This document shows positions 11,838-23,038 of a DNA stretch of 64,000 nucleotides, piece by piece (position 1 is the first letter of the stretch; each line of letters opens with the position of its first letter). The notes under the pieces were generated by a model. The model did not search any database. It worked only from the letters and a program-made list of their open reading frames with translations, and had not been told where the DNA came from. This DNA comes from Turnera subulata (Eukaryota; Streptophyta; Magnoliopsida; Malpighiales; Passifloraceae). Location: NCBI GenBank assembly GCA_028386065.3, contig JAKUCV010002362.1, positions 59,421-123,420 of the forward strand. The letters are read 5' to 3'. A program made the position numbers and the translations under genes.

Positions 11838-12585
11838 TATAACAGCCCGGGTAAAAATTTTGGATTTTTACCGGACTGTAAAAGTCTATTTACCGTGATT
11901 TACTGTTGAATTAATCTTGGGTAATTAATTCAAGGTAAATCGGGAGTCGTTTTTCGAAACCGAGTGTTTTCCCGCGCTCGTGATTTTCCCGCGGATTTTT
12001 CGAAACTAAGTTGGTATTTTTCGGTTTTCGGAATTTCTCGGAAAATCACACCGGAAAATAACTAAGGAGGTATCAGTTATTTTCTGGTCCGGATCGGACT
12101 TGCCCGTAATGAGGACGATTTATATTATTTGATCTCACATGTTAAATAGTAAAATCACAAGTTTAACAGTAAAAATTCGGTTTATAAAAGAAGAAGCAGA
12201 ACTAAGGCAGAAGAGAAGGAGAAGAGAAGAAAAAAAAAAGAAAAGAGAGAAAAGAAAAAGAGAGAAAAAGAAAAAGAGAGANGATGAGTTGTTCATTGTA
12301 CAGGTTGATGCATTCCAGACAGGCTGTGACGTTTCCCTTGGACGGGCTTGGATCCATAGTTTGCATGTGTCGCATACAGTGTTAGTGAGTTTAAGTCTTC
12401 TGCTGTGCACTGTTGTTATATTTATTGGGCCAATGAGCCGGTATTGTTATTTACGATGTTTACTATTTTGGGCCGTTGGGCCGAGATATTCTTTTATACA
12501 CTGTATGCTGGGCCTTGATTGGCCGGGTCGTCACAGTTTCGGCCTGTATTTACTGTGTACGGTAAATTCGGGTCGGGGCGTTTCA
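11838..12585 (+). mobile_element. solo LTR with N gap, same family as the element at 50445-58968
   Basis: The left part (TAACAGCCCGGGTAAAAATTT onward) matches the start of the LTR at 50445. The right part (GCATTCCAGACAGGCTG... to GGGTCGGGGCGTTTCA) matches its end. The 5-mer TGAGA flanks it at 11833-11837 and 12586-12590, so this is a solo LTR produced by recombination. The initial TG has become TA. An N at 12282 sits at a purine-rich low-complexity run, and about 2.5 kb of the family's LTR is missing there, so the true length is unknown. Confidence 0.85.
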
Positions 12586-12663
12586 TGAGATACTAAAATA
12601 CCGGTTTTTTTAGGTAGGGTACTGATTTGTTTTAACGACTAGGTAAAATGTGTTTAACCCAAA

Positions 12664-13629
12664 GCAGAAACTAAACTAAGCTAAACCATCGCCGAGCGGG
12701 CAGCCCAAAACCCCTTCGCCGAAAAATTGAAGCTCCTCTTGGTCTCTCTCTTCGTCTCAGTCTCTTCAACCATGGTTGCAGGCTTCATATTCGAACCGCT
12801 AAGCGACGAAGAAGTGGAGTTATCAGAGGAAGAAGAAGAACAAGTAGAATTAGAAGAAGAAGCAGAGGACGACAAACATACAAATCGACCTAAACAATCC
12901 CCCTGGGACTTTGCCGGTTACTCCGAATCCGTCGCCGAAGAACACGCCCGCCGCAGCACCACCTCCATCGACCAAAAGATCTCCAGAGCTCTACAACAAC
13001 GACAGTCCGCCCCTGTCAATAACCGATCCACCGACGATGCCTCCTCCGACTCCGAATCCGACCGACAAGTTAGTTCGCTAGCTAGCTAGCCAGCTAGTTA
13101 GTTGACTCAAATTAGTTTCTAAAAACAAAACTAAACCTAATTATTATCGACTATTTAATTCCTTTAATTTTTTTCATTTTTTTCTTCTTATAGGAAGATT
13201 ATAGACCGAAAGAGGATGATGTGGTCAGTAATGTGGACGAGAGTAGTAAGCGTTCTTTGCACCGACAGAAGGAGCATCTTTCCATGCGAATTCATTTATA
13301 GGGCTCAATCTGTCCTGCCCCTTGCTTCGGGCTTGTGAGGTTTTAGGTTATACTAAGCCTACACCTATTCAGGTAAAATTACATTCCTTTTCCATGTGCT
13401 TCTTCTTTGATTTTTAGTCCTGGAGTTGCTGAACAATTGTTTTTTCTTTCTGTTTGTAGGCGGCTTGTATTCCTTTGGAACTAATGGGACATGATATTTG
13501 TGGAAGTGCTATTACTGATTCCGAAAAGGTTGTTTCTTCTTTATCGGAACTTATTTCGGTTGTTTTTCTTTATCCCAACTTCGGGTAGCTGGGAAGTGAT
13601 GTTGGTTTCATGATACTTTTACAAACAGC
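12664..13629 (+). pseudogene. RH28 5' duplicate, truncated pseudogene
   Basis: Matches 2940-3918 of RH28: 5' UTR, exon 1 (12772-13068, 99 codons), exon 2 (from 13194), exon 3 (from 13460) and intron 3. Exon 1 is open, but exon 2 has lost one C near 13250 (frameshift), and the motif I core GSGK has become DSEK. The copy stops 8 bases into exon 4 (ACAGCT), where LTR-element DNA begins. It cannot make a helicase. The leader and exon 1 are very close to the parent, so a short N-terminal acidic peptide is the most it could encode. Confidence 0.92.
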
Positions 13630-15317
13630 TTGAAACACCCGTATCCTAATTTAATAAAATAAAATATTAAAAATAAAAGAAATTTACCAAAATACCCCTT
13701 TTAATTCAGGGTTTCGTAAACCAGTGCCTCGGCACACAAAACATTATCCATAAAACCTTATTAACATAGAGATGTCATAAACGATACAGAAATAAATCGG
13801 CTTCTCAAGCCATATGTCAAACCCGGCAAATCCGCCGAAACAATAAAAATATCAACAACCCAAATATAAAATCTCAGTATAAGTTCCGATGCAGCGGAAG
13901 ATGTAACAACATAAAGTCATGAAAAAGAAAAATAAATATGCATGTCAGCTCTATGGATCCAACCAAGAGACAAGGCACAACTACCTGTCGAGAAATCAGC
14001 GTCTGAGCTTCGAGTCGAAAGACGAGATCAATACACTAGCTAGGGTCTGAAAAACAACGGTGGCAATAATATGAGTTGCCTACTCAGTGAGCATTAAAAG
14101 TCTAAATATACATGCAAGAGAAGTCATGCTTGTAGGGTGAGTAGGTCTACGAGCATAAGTATAGCATACAAGCAACAATCAGAATCACACACCAAACACA
14201 TAGTCATCTCATAACGTTATTGTTATTATTGTTTAGTTTCAGTGTGTTTTATTATTTCGGGCCCTCTATTGTGAGTCAAGTTTCAGTAGCGTATTTGGCC
14301 AGATCCGGGCGTGAGCCCAAGTGTCGTACCTCAGAAGGGGTAGATTCCGAGGCAAAAAAACCACCGATAAACCTCGAAGTGGCCGCCGGCTCCCTGAGGG
14401 TGCGCTCAGACACACCTAACTGGTGCAAGTCTTCCAGGGCACCAACCTTCCCCTGGATAACCATGCTAAACCGCATAAAATGTCCCGAGAGGTACCCAAC
14501 CCTCCCCTCGATGCTACCGGTCAACATCACAGTAGAACTGAAGTATTTTATTCTCAGTTATTCTTATACAGTTCTGTATGCCATACATTATGTTTATCCA
14601 GGGATGTGTGAAATTAATGTATTATTCTCAAACCCGGGCCTCTGGCCCATAAATCCTCACATAGTCACCAAAACATAATAACATGTTATAAATTTATAAC
14701 AAAATCCTTCATGCATAATTTAGGCATGTGAAGCAAACAGGCACACAATTCCAATCACCGCATATAGCAAACATGGCAAGCAAACTAACTAACCACACCA
14801 ACATGCATTCGCAAAACATATATAAAAAGACCTGTAACGTCAGCTCAATAACGATGATCCTGAGGAGCTTTCCCCGAGCTAGATCCACCAGCTCCCGAGG
14901 TGTTACTCGTGCCTGAATACCGGCACATATAAATGTCACAAAAATAGTTTAAAAGAAAAACTGTGAATGCATGCTAATGATAGGCTCAACCTAGTAAACA
15001 TGACCCTAACTATCCGATTATGAAAATTCATGGTCTAGGCCCAAAAAGGTATTCTCTCACCAACAACTCCAAAGATACGGACCTAAGGTTTCGCCAGGCT
15101 TAAGCCCAACTAAGTCTTTTAACAAAGATCCCTGGCCTAAGGTCCACTTCCTTAAATCCATAAAAATCAATTATGAAATTGGGGCTTAAAGCCCGTTCCT
15201 TAAAGTCCAAAAGATGTCCATATGTTAACTGTTAGGCCTGGGTACGGTTTCCTAGTTTTCTATATATGGGCCATCCCATACCAGTAGTTGTTTGATCTTA
15301 TTCTGGAAATAATTAAT
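13630..15317 (-). mobile_element. probable LTR-retrotransposon remnant
   Basis: Starts TGAAACACCCGTATCC. Read on the minus strand this ends ...ATACGGGTGTTTCA, close to the 3' LTR end of the family at 53884. It has the mixed AT/GC character and the GTGAGC/GCTCAC block of those LTRs but no readable gag-pol. The other boundary could not be fixed; it stops by the LINE target site at 15318. A fragment or diverged solo LTR is likely. Confidence 0.45.
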
Positions 15318-15329
15318 AGAAACCTTTTA

Positions 15330-16582
15330 GTTTTTTTTGGTAGTAATGGGGGATTTAAGCCCTGAACTTAGATAGAAATCAAACTAGAAATACAAGCCCT
15401 CGGAAAAGTACACCCCATATAGTCCACTTGGAAAACATCATAACATAAAGAAGGTACTGAATCAAAAATAACAAAATCAACTGAAGATAAAGAAGCATGA
15501 ACAACAAGGCAATCTGCAACTCGATTGCCCTCCCGATAAGTGTGGCGGAGAACCACTTGCCAAAGAAGTTGCAATATAGAAAGGATTTCTCGCACAAGTG
15601 GCTCCCATTGGTATTCGCCTGAGACTGAAGAACTTGCAGCAAAGATAGGGAGTCCAGCTCCAAGACAAGTAGCCTGAGACCCCGAGTCCAAGCCAATCTC
15701 AACCCCAGCAAGACAGCCCACAACTTTGCCTTGAAAGCAAAGCACCAGCCAACGGACGACGAAAAGCCAAAGGACCAGCGCCCCTAATCATCCCGGCATA
15801 CTTCCCCAGCTCTAGCGAACCCCGGATTGACCCGACAAGCTCCATTAGTATTGAGTTTAACCCAGGAAGCAGACGGGCGGCACTAGGAAATGGACGTTAA
15901 CACCTACGGTAAAGGTTCCGGACGCTGAGAAAGATAGACATGGTAGACTTCCTGTGCACATGAGATAATGGAATGTATATCATATAAGCTAATGCTTTGG
16001 CGCCCAAAAATCCAAGCATTACGCTAAGACCAAATTTTCCACAAACTGACACAAAAAAGTATACGCTAAGGAATTCCCTACACATCCTTCCAGTCCGCGG
16101 CAAGGTTGGAGCGCAACCATTCCTACAGAGACCCCCGAAAGAAATCACCCCTCTTGTGTGGAGGAACCAACTTAAACCAAACCCACTTAGCTCGCCAGCA
16201 AGCCCACAAGCCCGCAACACATGCAAAGAATTTTCCGCCATGCCACAGCAGGCAGAACAGCAAGGCGAGTCAGTAATGTGTCACTGATGGCGGGAGCTGT
16301 TTGTGAGTAACTTATCGTAGGCAACTAACCAGAGAAAGGACCGGATTCTCTGTGGTCCACACCATTGCCATACTTGTTTCCATAAAATATTCTCTCCACT
16401 CCATGTGCCCTTAACTAGCAACCAATATGCCGATTTAGCAGTAAATTCGTTAGAAGCCGACCATCCCCAACAACAAGAATCACCTTGGGTCCCTGTAAGA
16501 GGTAGCATAGAAGTTACCTTGAGTGAGATCTCACTCGGTAAGAGGGTGCAAAAGAGGGACCAATTCCAACCCCCTGACGGGG
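15330..16582 (-). mobile_element. 5'-truncated LINE, degenerate
   Basis: Read on the minus strand it holds remnants of the zf-RVT region (W-GPQRIRSFLWL then KLLTN, about 16280-16400) and of the C-terminal RNase H-like domain (about 15370-15745, split among frames), ending in a T-run at 15330-15338 that is the poly(A) tail. The 12-mer AGAAACCTTTTA flanks it at 15318-15329 and 16583-16594, a LINE-type TSD. It is related to the longer LINE at 42950-47683. Confidence 0.8.
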
Positions 16583-16606
16583 AGAAACCTTTTAATTTTA
16601 TATAAT

Positions 16607-16804
16607 TGTTATGAATAATTTGTTAAAATGGAAGAAAATTAGATAGAGGATGAAGAAGGAGAAGTAGCAGGGAAGGAAGAAACCGAGCTCAGTATTTTTT
16701 GCTCGTCCAATTTTCATTTATCAGGTAATGTATATATATACAAGATGGAGTAGGTGGAATAGTGTCACGCACAGTGACATCCACTTTTAACATGTTTTAT
16801 AACA
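16607..16804 (-). repeat. copia 3' LTR
   Basis: 198 bases, TG...CA ends. It is followed at 16805 by the reverse complement of a polypurine tract. Confidence 0.93.
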
Positions 16805-19653
16805 CTCCCCCTTGGACGTCACTGTGTATTGGGTAGAATATGCTTCGAGATAAACTGCCTCATTAAAAAGCTTACCAAGAAAACCCCAGTGGGATAAAAA
16901 CTTGGTAAAGGAGAAAAGAGTGCTGTGCGTATTCTACTCCCCCTCATTTTGGCCTCTCTAGATTTCTTGATGTCGTTGCATGCCAATTGTCCTTGTCAAT
17001 TTTTGATGACATTTGGTGACAGATGCCATGTCCGTTCTCTTTTGATACAGCACTACTTTAATTGGATAGCGTTGGCAGCATTATCTTCATAATTTATTGT
17101 TGGAGCATCTTCCTTGCCATCTTGCTTTTGTAGTCCCGATGATATAGCAATATCATGTGTAAAGTCATAGCAGATGTCCGTCTGTGCTTTTATGGATCAA
17201 ATAAAAGACCTACATCTGCAAAGACCAACTATATTCACTTCGGGTTTACAGGATTACACATTTGTTATTCCCCGAAGATAAGAGCAAATTCATATCTTGT
17301 CAATAGGCTTAAGTCAAAAGCTTCAGGCTTTATTTTCTTAGCAATGCATATTGCACTTCAACCAGGGTACTCTAGGACCAATCTAATGGCACGGTATTTG
17401 GAAGCTTCTTCGGGAGTTCCAATCATAAATGAGTTTATCCATACTCAAAATGATTTAAACTCAGTTCAATTTTTGTAATTTCCCGGGAATTAGTTGCTTC
17501 AGGCAACTTGGATCCTTCAGGGATCTTCATGTATATTTCACAACTTATGGATCCATAGTAGGCTGTAAAAGCATTCATTAGATGCATTTCTAATTCTTTT
17601 CATATAATGTCAGACTTATCAAAATAATTGCATCCACCACAGGGGAGTGTATCTCCTCATAATTAAAAATAAGGTCGTTCGGGTAAAACCTTGTGCAACC
17701 ATGCTTTATATCTCATTATATTTTCCGCACAAATACCCATTTACCGACCGATTAAATTTTACACCATCTGGTGTACGAACTGCAGGTCCAAAAAATGATG
17801 CGAGTCTAACACAACCTTTAATTATATCTCATATATTTTGGCCAATCATACTGCGCCTACATTCGCCAAATGTAGGTTCATGATCCTCATTTTATTACGC
17901 GCTATATTATAAATAAAACAAATATTCCGTCGACGGTTATTTCACGTCGGTTCCATCTTATTCCTGACACTGTAATTGAGATCTCATCATTTTCAATTTA
18001 TTTCAGGTACCTGAGTTACTTCTGGAACTTTATTAATTGTGTCAGGGACCTCTTCTGGAGGATTTTTCCTCTTCTTGAGGACTTTTAATTCAAACCTCTA
18101 CTGGAGGCCATATTTTCTTACTGGGCCATCTTATCACATTTGCTCCTTTTTCTCTATTGAGAATTTCTTTTCTTTTTTTTTTTTAGAACCGAGTATAAAC
18201 TGTAGATTCATTTGCATACTTATATTGTTCTTCAGGAATATCAATTTAAACAGGAGCATTTGCAGCTGGTATATGGTCACACTTAATTTAAATGTGTCTG
18301 GCAATTACATATCAATTTTTCTGCAAATGAATCATCTTTTTTTGATTATATGAGGATCATCATTCATATATATAATGCATTTCAACAATCTTGAATCTTG
18401 ATCCATCTGCTTCTTTCCCCCCCTTATGTTGAGTAAACTCTATCATTAAAATAACATACCCAACATACACAACATATATTCCCAATCTTCTTTAAGGACC
18501 AACAAAATAATGCTGTGGTGGAGCATTTTTATACTATATAATCGATGGTCCGAAGATGGGAGATACTAAGTATGTGACCATTAATCAATTAAAGGGGAGA
18601 TCTTATCATGTTGGCTTGATGCACTCAAGTGTTGTTGCATATAAAATACCATTTTCTCAAATAGTGATATTTTATCAATAGTCCTGCAATCAATTGTCAA
18701 TATGGCCCAAATCTGTTTGGGTTTATTTCCAATGATATACATTATCCATTGAAGAAACATACCAGCATTATCTACACATATAGTCTAATAACATAAGTAG
18801 GGATATGTACCCGCAAGTGGCCAAATTATTAAATCAGTGCGCACAATGCCAACTTGCGTTACACAATGGACCATCTAGTCGTTGCATCGTAAAAATTACC
18901 TAGATGGTCAACACGGCGGAGTTATTGGTCCGCGTACATATCCCTGGATTATTGCCAAAACTTGCTGGTGATTCCAGGCCAATCTCATCTTAGAAAGGCC
19001 ATATAATTAATTTCGCAGCACACAAATACGTGGAAATTCATTGATTGTAAAACTTCTGATTTTTCAATGAATGACCCAATAAATTTTGTGCATCATTATT
19101 GACCTGGGATGGCCCAACCAGTCATGCCAAACAATAAGTCCATGTACCAACTTCAAGTTGGTGCCAGCTTCAGACTGCTATTTATGTGCCAGCTTTAGGC
19201 TGGATAACTTAGAAAAATTATTTACCAGCATCTAGCTGGTCCATACTAGCTATAAATTACATATCTATCAGCCAACTTCTAGTTGGTCTCAGCTTCAGGC
19301 TGTATAAACTTGTGTATTTAAATACTTAAAATTTCTAGCTTCAGGCTAGAGCATTTCAGCTTCTGGCTTGATATGTTGAGTTTCGGTTACTCAACTGCTA
19401 GCTTCAGGCTAGCTATATATATGCCAATTTTAGGCTTATTTCTGACACTCATGTCAAAAAGATCAGAATTATTGGACAATAATTAAAGTAGTGGCAAACT
19501 TTTCTAAAAGCAAAACCTCGAAGATTGAAAAATTTTGGAGTTTACTGACAAATAATGCAAAGCTTTAATTACCGAAAAATCTTTTGGATCTTTTCGGAGA
19601 CAGAAGAAGGGTCCACAATTGAAAAACTAACACCTAGCTGTCTGATCTCAGAC

Positions 19654-19659
19654 TATAAG
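19654..19659 (+). promoter_or_regulatory. TATA-like box before the antisense ORF of the copia element
   Basis: TATAAG, 62 bases before the ATG at 19721, on the strand opposite to the element. The matching ORF in the long-LTR element also has a TATA box upstream. Confidence 0.4.
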
Positions 19660-19720
19660 AAGGGGAGGCGGTTGAGACAGGAAGATGCAGAAAACTCAGA
19701 AAATCAACAAGACAAGAAAA

Positions 19721-20404
19721 ATGCCTTCCCCAGCTACTGTTTTCTTTGTTGAGGGTGCCTCTCTAGGATGAAGAAATAGGTTAGCTTATAGCATGGTGAA
19801 TGAGCAGCAAGAGGAATTACCGAATGATCTGGCGAGAATTCCTCGTTTAGTGTTTGTTGATGAACTATATTCATCTAGGTTCTTTGTAACTCCTATGGAA
19901 GAAACATTCTTCCTAGAGGACCAAAGCAATTTAAGGGCTTCCTTTTATGGCTCGGCTAATTCTATTATGTTTTTCATATCTAATAGACTGCAGGATTTTC
20001 AGCTAGAGCCTTTATGTCAAATTTTAAATCAAAGCAGTTATTATCAGGTTTCCATGATGGCTCGGAGCGTCCCAAGGGTGGCTAGGTTACCACCTACATG
20101 GCCTAAGGTACGACTTTTACTGTGGAATTGCAGGGGTGCAGCAAGAAGGTCTCAAGACTTTGTGCGTACCTTAAGGGATCTGAAGAATCAGTACAAGCCT
20201 AACATGGTACTGATTACTGAGACTTTGTGGCAAGCAGGAGAGAATCATGGTGTGATTCCACTTCTTTTTCCTCCAACGAATCGGTTTGAGATACCTGGAG
20301 AAAACAACATGGGTGGTATGTGGTTCTCCTAGAACGATAGTGTTAGGGTCAATATTAATGATGAGGCTCAGAGTTTCAGGGTTAATGTTGTACCCAACCG
20401 TTAA
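19721..20404 (+). pseudogene. antisense ORF with truncated LINE-type endonuclease domain
   Basis: One frame of 228 codons including the terminal TAA, broken only by TGA at codon 17 (19769) and TAG at codon 204 (20330). The N-terminal half (FFVEGASLG, then RLVFVDELYSSRFFVTPMEE, SFYGSANS) is unknown to me. From codon ~130 it resembles the first third of a LINE endonuclease (EEP fold): LLLWNCRGAARRSQDF, KPNMVLITET and MGGMWFS. The rest of the catalytic domain is absent. It lies antisense to the copia polyprotein. A homologue of nearly the same length lies at 54143-54824 in a different LTR element. The 3' truncation is not what LINE insertion produces, so capture is more likely. Confidence 0.75.
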
Positions 20405-22019
20405 ATAATTTCATTCAGCTTTATGTATGAGAACAATTCCTCTATGTGGATGTTCTCAAGTAATGATCCCTTCTGTAATAATAATATGTATGTTTTCCTT
20501 GCCTTTTGTCATAATCTTCAGGATCATAATAGTTGGAATAATTTCTTCCATATCCTTTGCAACAGGCACTATACTGTCTCATTCACTTCAAGGAATGGAG
20601 CAGAATCAATTTAATGGGATCCATAACAAAACAATTTGTTTAATTGCTGTAAACAAGAAAATTTTATATTCTTCAGGAGTTTATGCTCTTCAGGAGCGTA
20701 TGCATATGATCTTCTAGAACATAGTTACATTTGTATTCTTTATGTATGCAACAGTATTCACATACAATTTTTCTCTCCCCCTTGAATGCTGTTGCATTTT
20801 TGGGTAGGTGAAATATTGCTCGTCAGGAGCACATTAAAAAAAACCCATGCTCTTCTGGAGCGGATTAGTTTACTTTTATATGGATAATTTCCGTTTATTA
20901 ATTTTGGAATATATCATTGCATTGTCTTCAGGACAAATGCCCGGGTCATTATTCGAGAAACGACAAATCCATGTACATATAAAAAGAATTAGACAGCAAT
21001 AAAGATAAACATAAGGTAATAAATATAACAAAAGTAATAAAACTAAACATAAAAATTAAAATAATCAATATATGTCAAACTTGCACCTTCTGGGTAAGCA
21101 AGAATAATATTTCAATATCATGGTCGTTATCTTGACCAATTGTGGTATTATCAACATTACATTTGTCCTTCAGGGACACACATTTGCTTCAAGTACGTAC
21201 ACTTGTAATTAAATTTCGTGAGAGTAACCATCTTCTGGTGGTCAGTCAATGTCCAACTTCTGGTGGTCATATAAAGATTTGCAGGACCTTTTGGCAGTAA
21301 GACTTCCGGTCTTTGGTGCATTTTTGAGTCTTCTGGACTCTTTCATTTAGTGTTCCAAACTATTTAATGCCCATGATAAATTTCTTCCAGAAATTTTGAG
21401 GGTCCAAAATTAAATAACATAAATAAAAGACTTAATTAAAATAAATAAACAGGGGCCTTTTGTTAATTACCCCAATATAAATGACAGAAAATTAAAACTG
21501 ATGGGCCTTGTATGAGCCCAAGCAAAACATAAAGAAAATTAAAAACAAGAAATATAAATACAGTGGGCCTTTTAATAGCCCAATCAGAATGTAAATTAAA
21601 GCAAGAAAATAAATATAATGGGCCTTTTCATAGCCCAATAACCAAAAAAAAAAAATTAAAAGCAATGGGCCTTTTATGAGCCCATTTGTAAAAAAAACGG
21701 CTTAGCCGACCAACAAATGAAACAAGGCGGCTTAGCAGGCCAACAAATAGTTAAGGCGGCTTAGCCGACCAACAAATAGATAAGGCGGCTTAGCCAGCCA
21801 ATATTGAATACTATAATAGAGGATATGCTTACTCGATAAATCTTTCAGCAATAATATATATAATATATCATACTAGTATCCGATTATTATTCCGGTTTAT
21901 ATATCTTTTTTTTTTAATTTTGTTTTCCCAATTTTTCTTTTCCCAAATAATGATCATAATGTATATATATATTATGTATATATATTTTTTTCCAGATTTT
22001 TTTTTCTTTTTTTTTTTAA

Positions 22020-22830
22020 AAAAGAATCCAGACTGGGCCCAAGGCAAGCCCAAAACCAAGCCCAGGTGCCAAGGCTGAGCCCAGGCCAAGGCAGAGTCCA
22101 AGCCCGCGCCGAGGCCCGTGCCCAAAACCCATCAGCCCAGGTCCAATGTCAGCCCACGAAAACTGGGTCAAAACCCGACCCAGCTGCCACATCCGGGTCA
22201 GCCTCGACCCGAGGTTCTGCTCACCTCGGGTTGCAGGCGGCGACTGCGGCTGGGTGGCAAGCGAGAGGCGGCGCGCGAGGACGACGAGGTAGCAAAGAGG
22301 TGCGGCGGCAGGCGGCGTTGGTCTGCAGCAGGCGGCGGTGCGAGCAAGCACACGACCCGACCGCGATCCGCCCGGGTCGAATTCATCCGGCAAGTCAGGT
22401 TGCAGGTGGCGGCGCAAGGCGGGCGACGAGGATGACGAGGCACGCGGCAGGAGACGGCGGCGACGGCACTGGTGACGGGAGGAGGCGTGGCAGCTGGCGG
22501 CTGCCGGTGCACATGAGGAGGAAGAGCCGACCCGTCGAGGCTTGCTGGGTCATAAGTGTGGCCGTCGGGTTTGCTCATCCTGGCGGCGCGTCCAGCGGCG
22601 GCTGAGGACGGGGAAGGTGTCGGTCGGTCGGCGACGGCGAGGGGAAGGCAGTGGTGGTGGCGGTGAGGCGGGAAGCTGGCCGGAACGCTTCCTGATGAAC
22701 AGTAAACGAGGGTGGCAGACACTGTATTTTCTTCCCAGTTTTCCAGTTTTCTTCCAGTTCTTTCTTTCTTGTTTTCATTGGTTTTTCTGCCTAGTTTTCT
22801 TCCTCCCCGGGTAGATGCTCATCGTGCTGA
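22020..22830 (-). other. GC-rich leader of the copia element
   Basis: GC-rich, low-stop DNA between the 5' LTR and the gag region. Several long frames are open on both strands, which reflects base composition. It corresponds to the untranslated leader. Confidence 0.5.
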
Positions 22831-22835
22831 TAATG

Positions 22836-23033
22836 TGTTATGAATAATTTGTTAAAATGGAAGAAAATTGGATAGAGGATGAAGAAGGAGAAATAGCAGG
22901 GAAGGAAGAAACCGAGCTCAGTATTTTTTGCTCGTCCAATTTTCATTTATCAGATAATGTATATATATACAAGATGGGGTAGGTGGAATAGTGTCACGCA
23001 GAGTGACATCCACTTTTAACATGTTTTATAACA
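22836..23033 (-). repeat. copia 5' LTR
   Basis: 198 bases, near-identical to 16607-16804. On the minus strand it is followed by CATTATCAGCACGATGAGC, the expected position of the primer-binding site. I cannot name the tRNA. Confidence 0.93.
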
Positions 23034-23038
23034 ATAAT

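Larger units (their letters stand above)
17317..21396. repeat. dispersed hairpin series with CTTCNGG core
   Basis: At least 22 short perfect palindromes with 4-7 bp stems and mostly 5-base TTCAG/TTCTG-like loops closed by C-G. Examples: 17317-17331, 17492-17508, 17511-17525, 18049-18061, 18095-18107, 19146-19162, 19189-19203, 19224-19240, 19272-19286, 19334-19350, 19397-19413, 20817-20831, 20849-20861, 20932-20946, 21164-21178, 21299-21313, 21326-21340 and 21378-21396. Stem sequences differ from one to the next while staying self-complementary. Some lie in former coding sequence, where CCTGAAG encodes Pro-Glu. Function unknown. Confidence 0.75.
16607..23033 (-). mobile_element. Ty1/copia LTR retrotransposon, decayed
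   Basis: Two 198-base LTRs (TGTTATGAATAA...TTTATAACA) differ at about five positions. TSD ATAAT lies at 16602-16606 and 23034-23038. The polypurine tract (CTCCCCCTTGG on +) abuts the left LTR, so the element runs on the minus strand. Decayed pieces of the polyprotein can be read: integrase region with VWHDWLGHP and IQGYVRGPI (about 18850-19130), an RT connector with PEGSKLPEA (about 17490-17540) and RNase H with YEDNAA (about 17085-17100). Stops and shifts are everywhere. A GC-rich leader fills 22020-22830. It also carries an antisense ORF and a hairpin series, listed separately. Confidence 0.93.

Noticed and set aside
12139..12588. 149-codon ORF across the N
   Set aside because: It spans an assembly gap and consists of solo-LTR sequence with a Lys/Arg/Glu low-complexity start.
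22066..22722. Long frames on both strands in the copia leader
   Set aside because: GC-rich leader of the element; overlapping frames reflect composition only.
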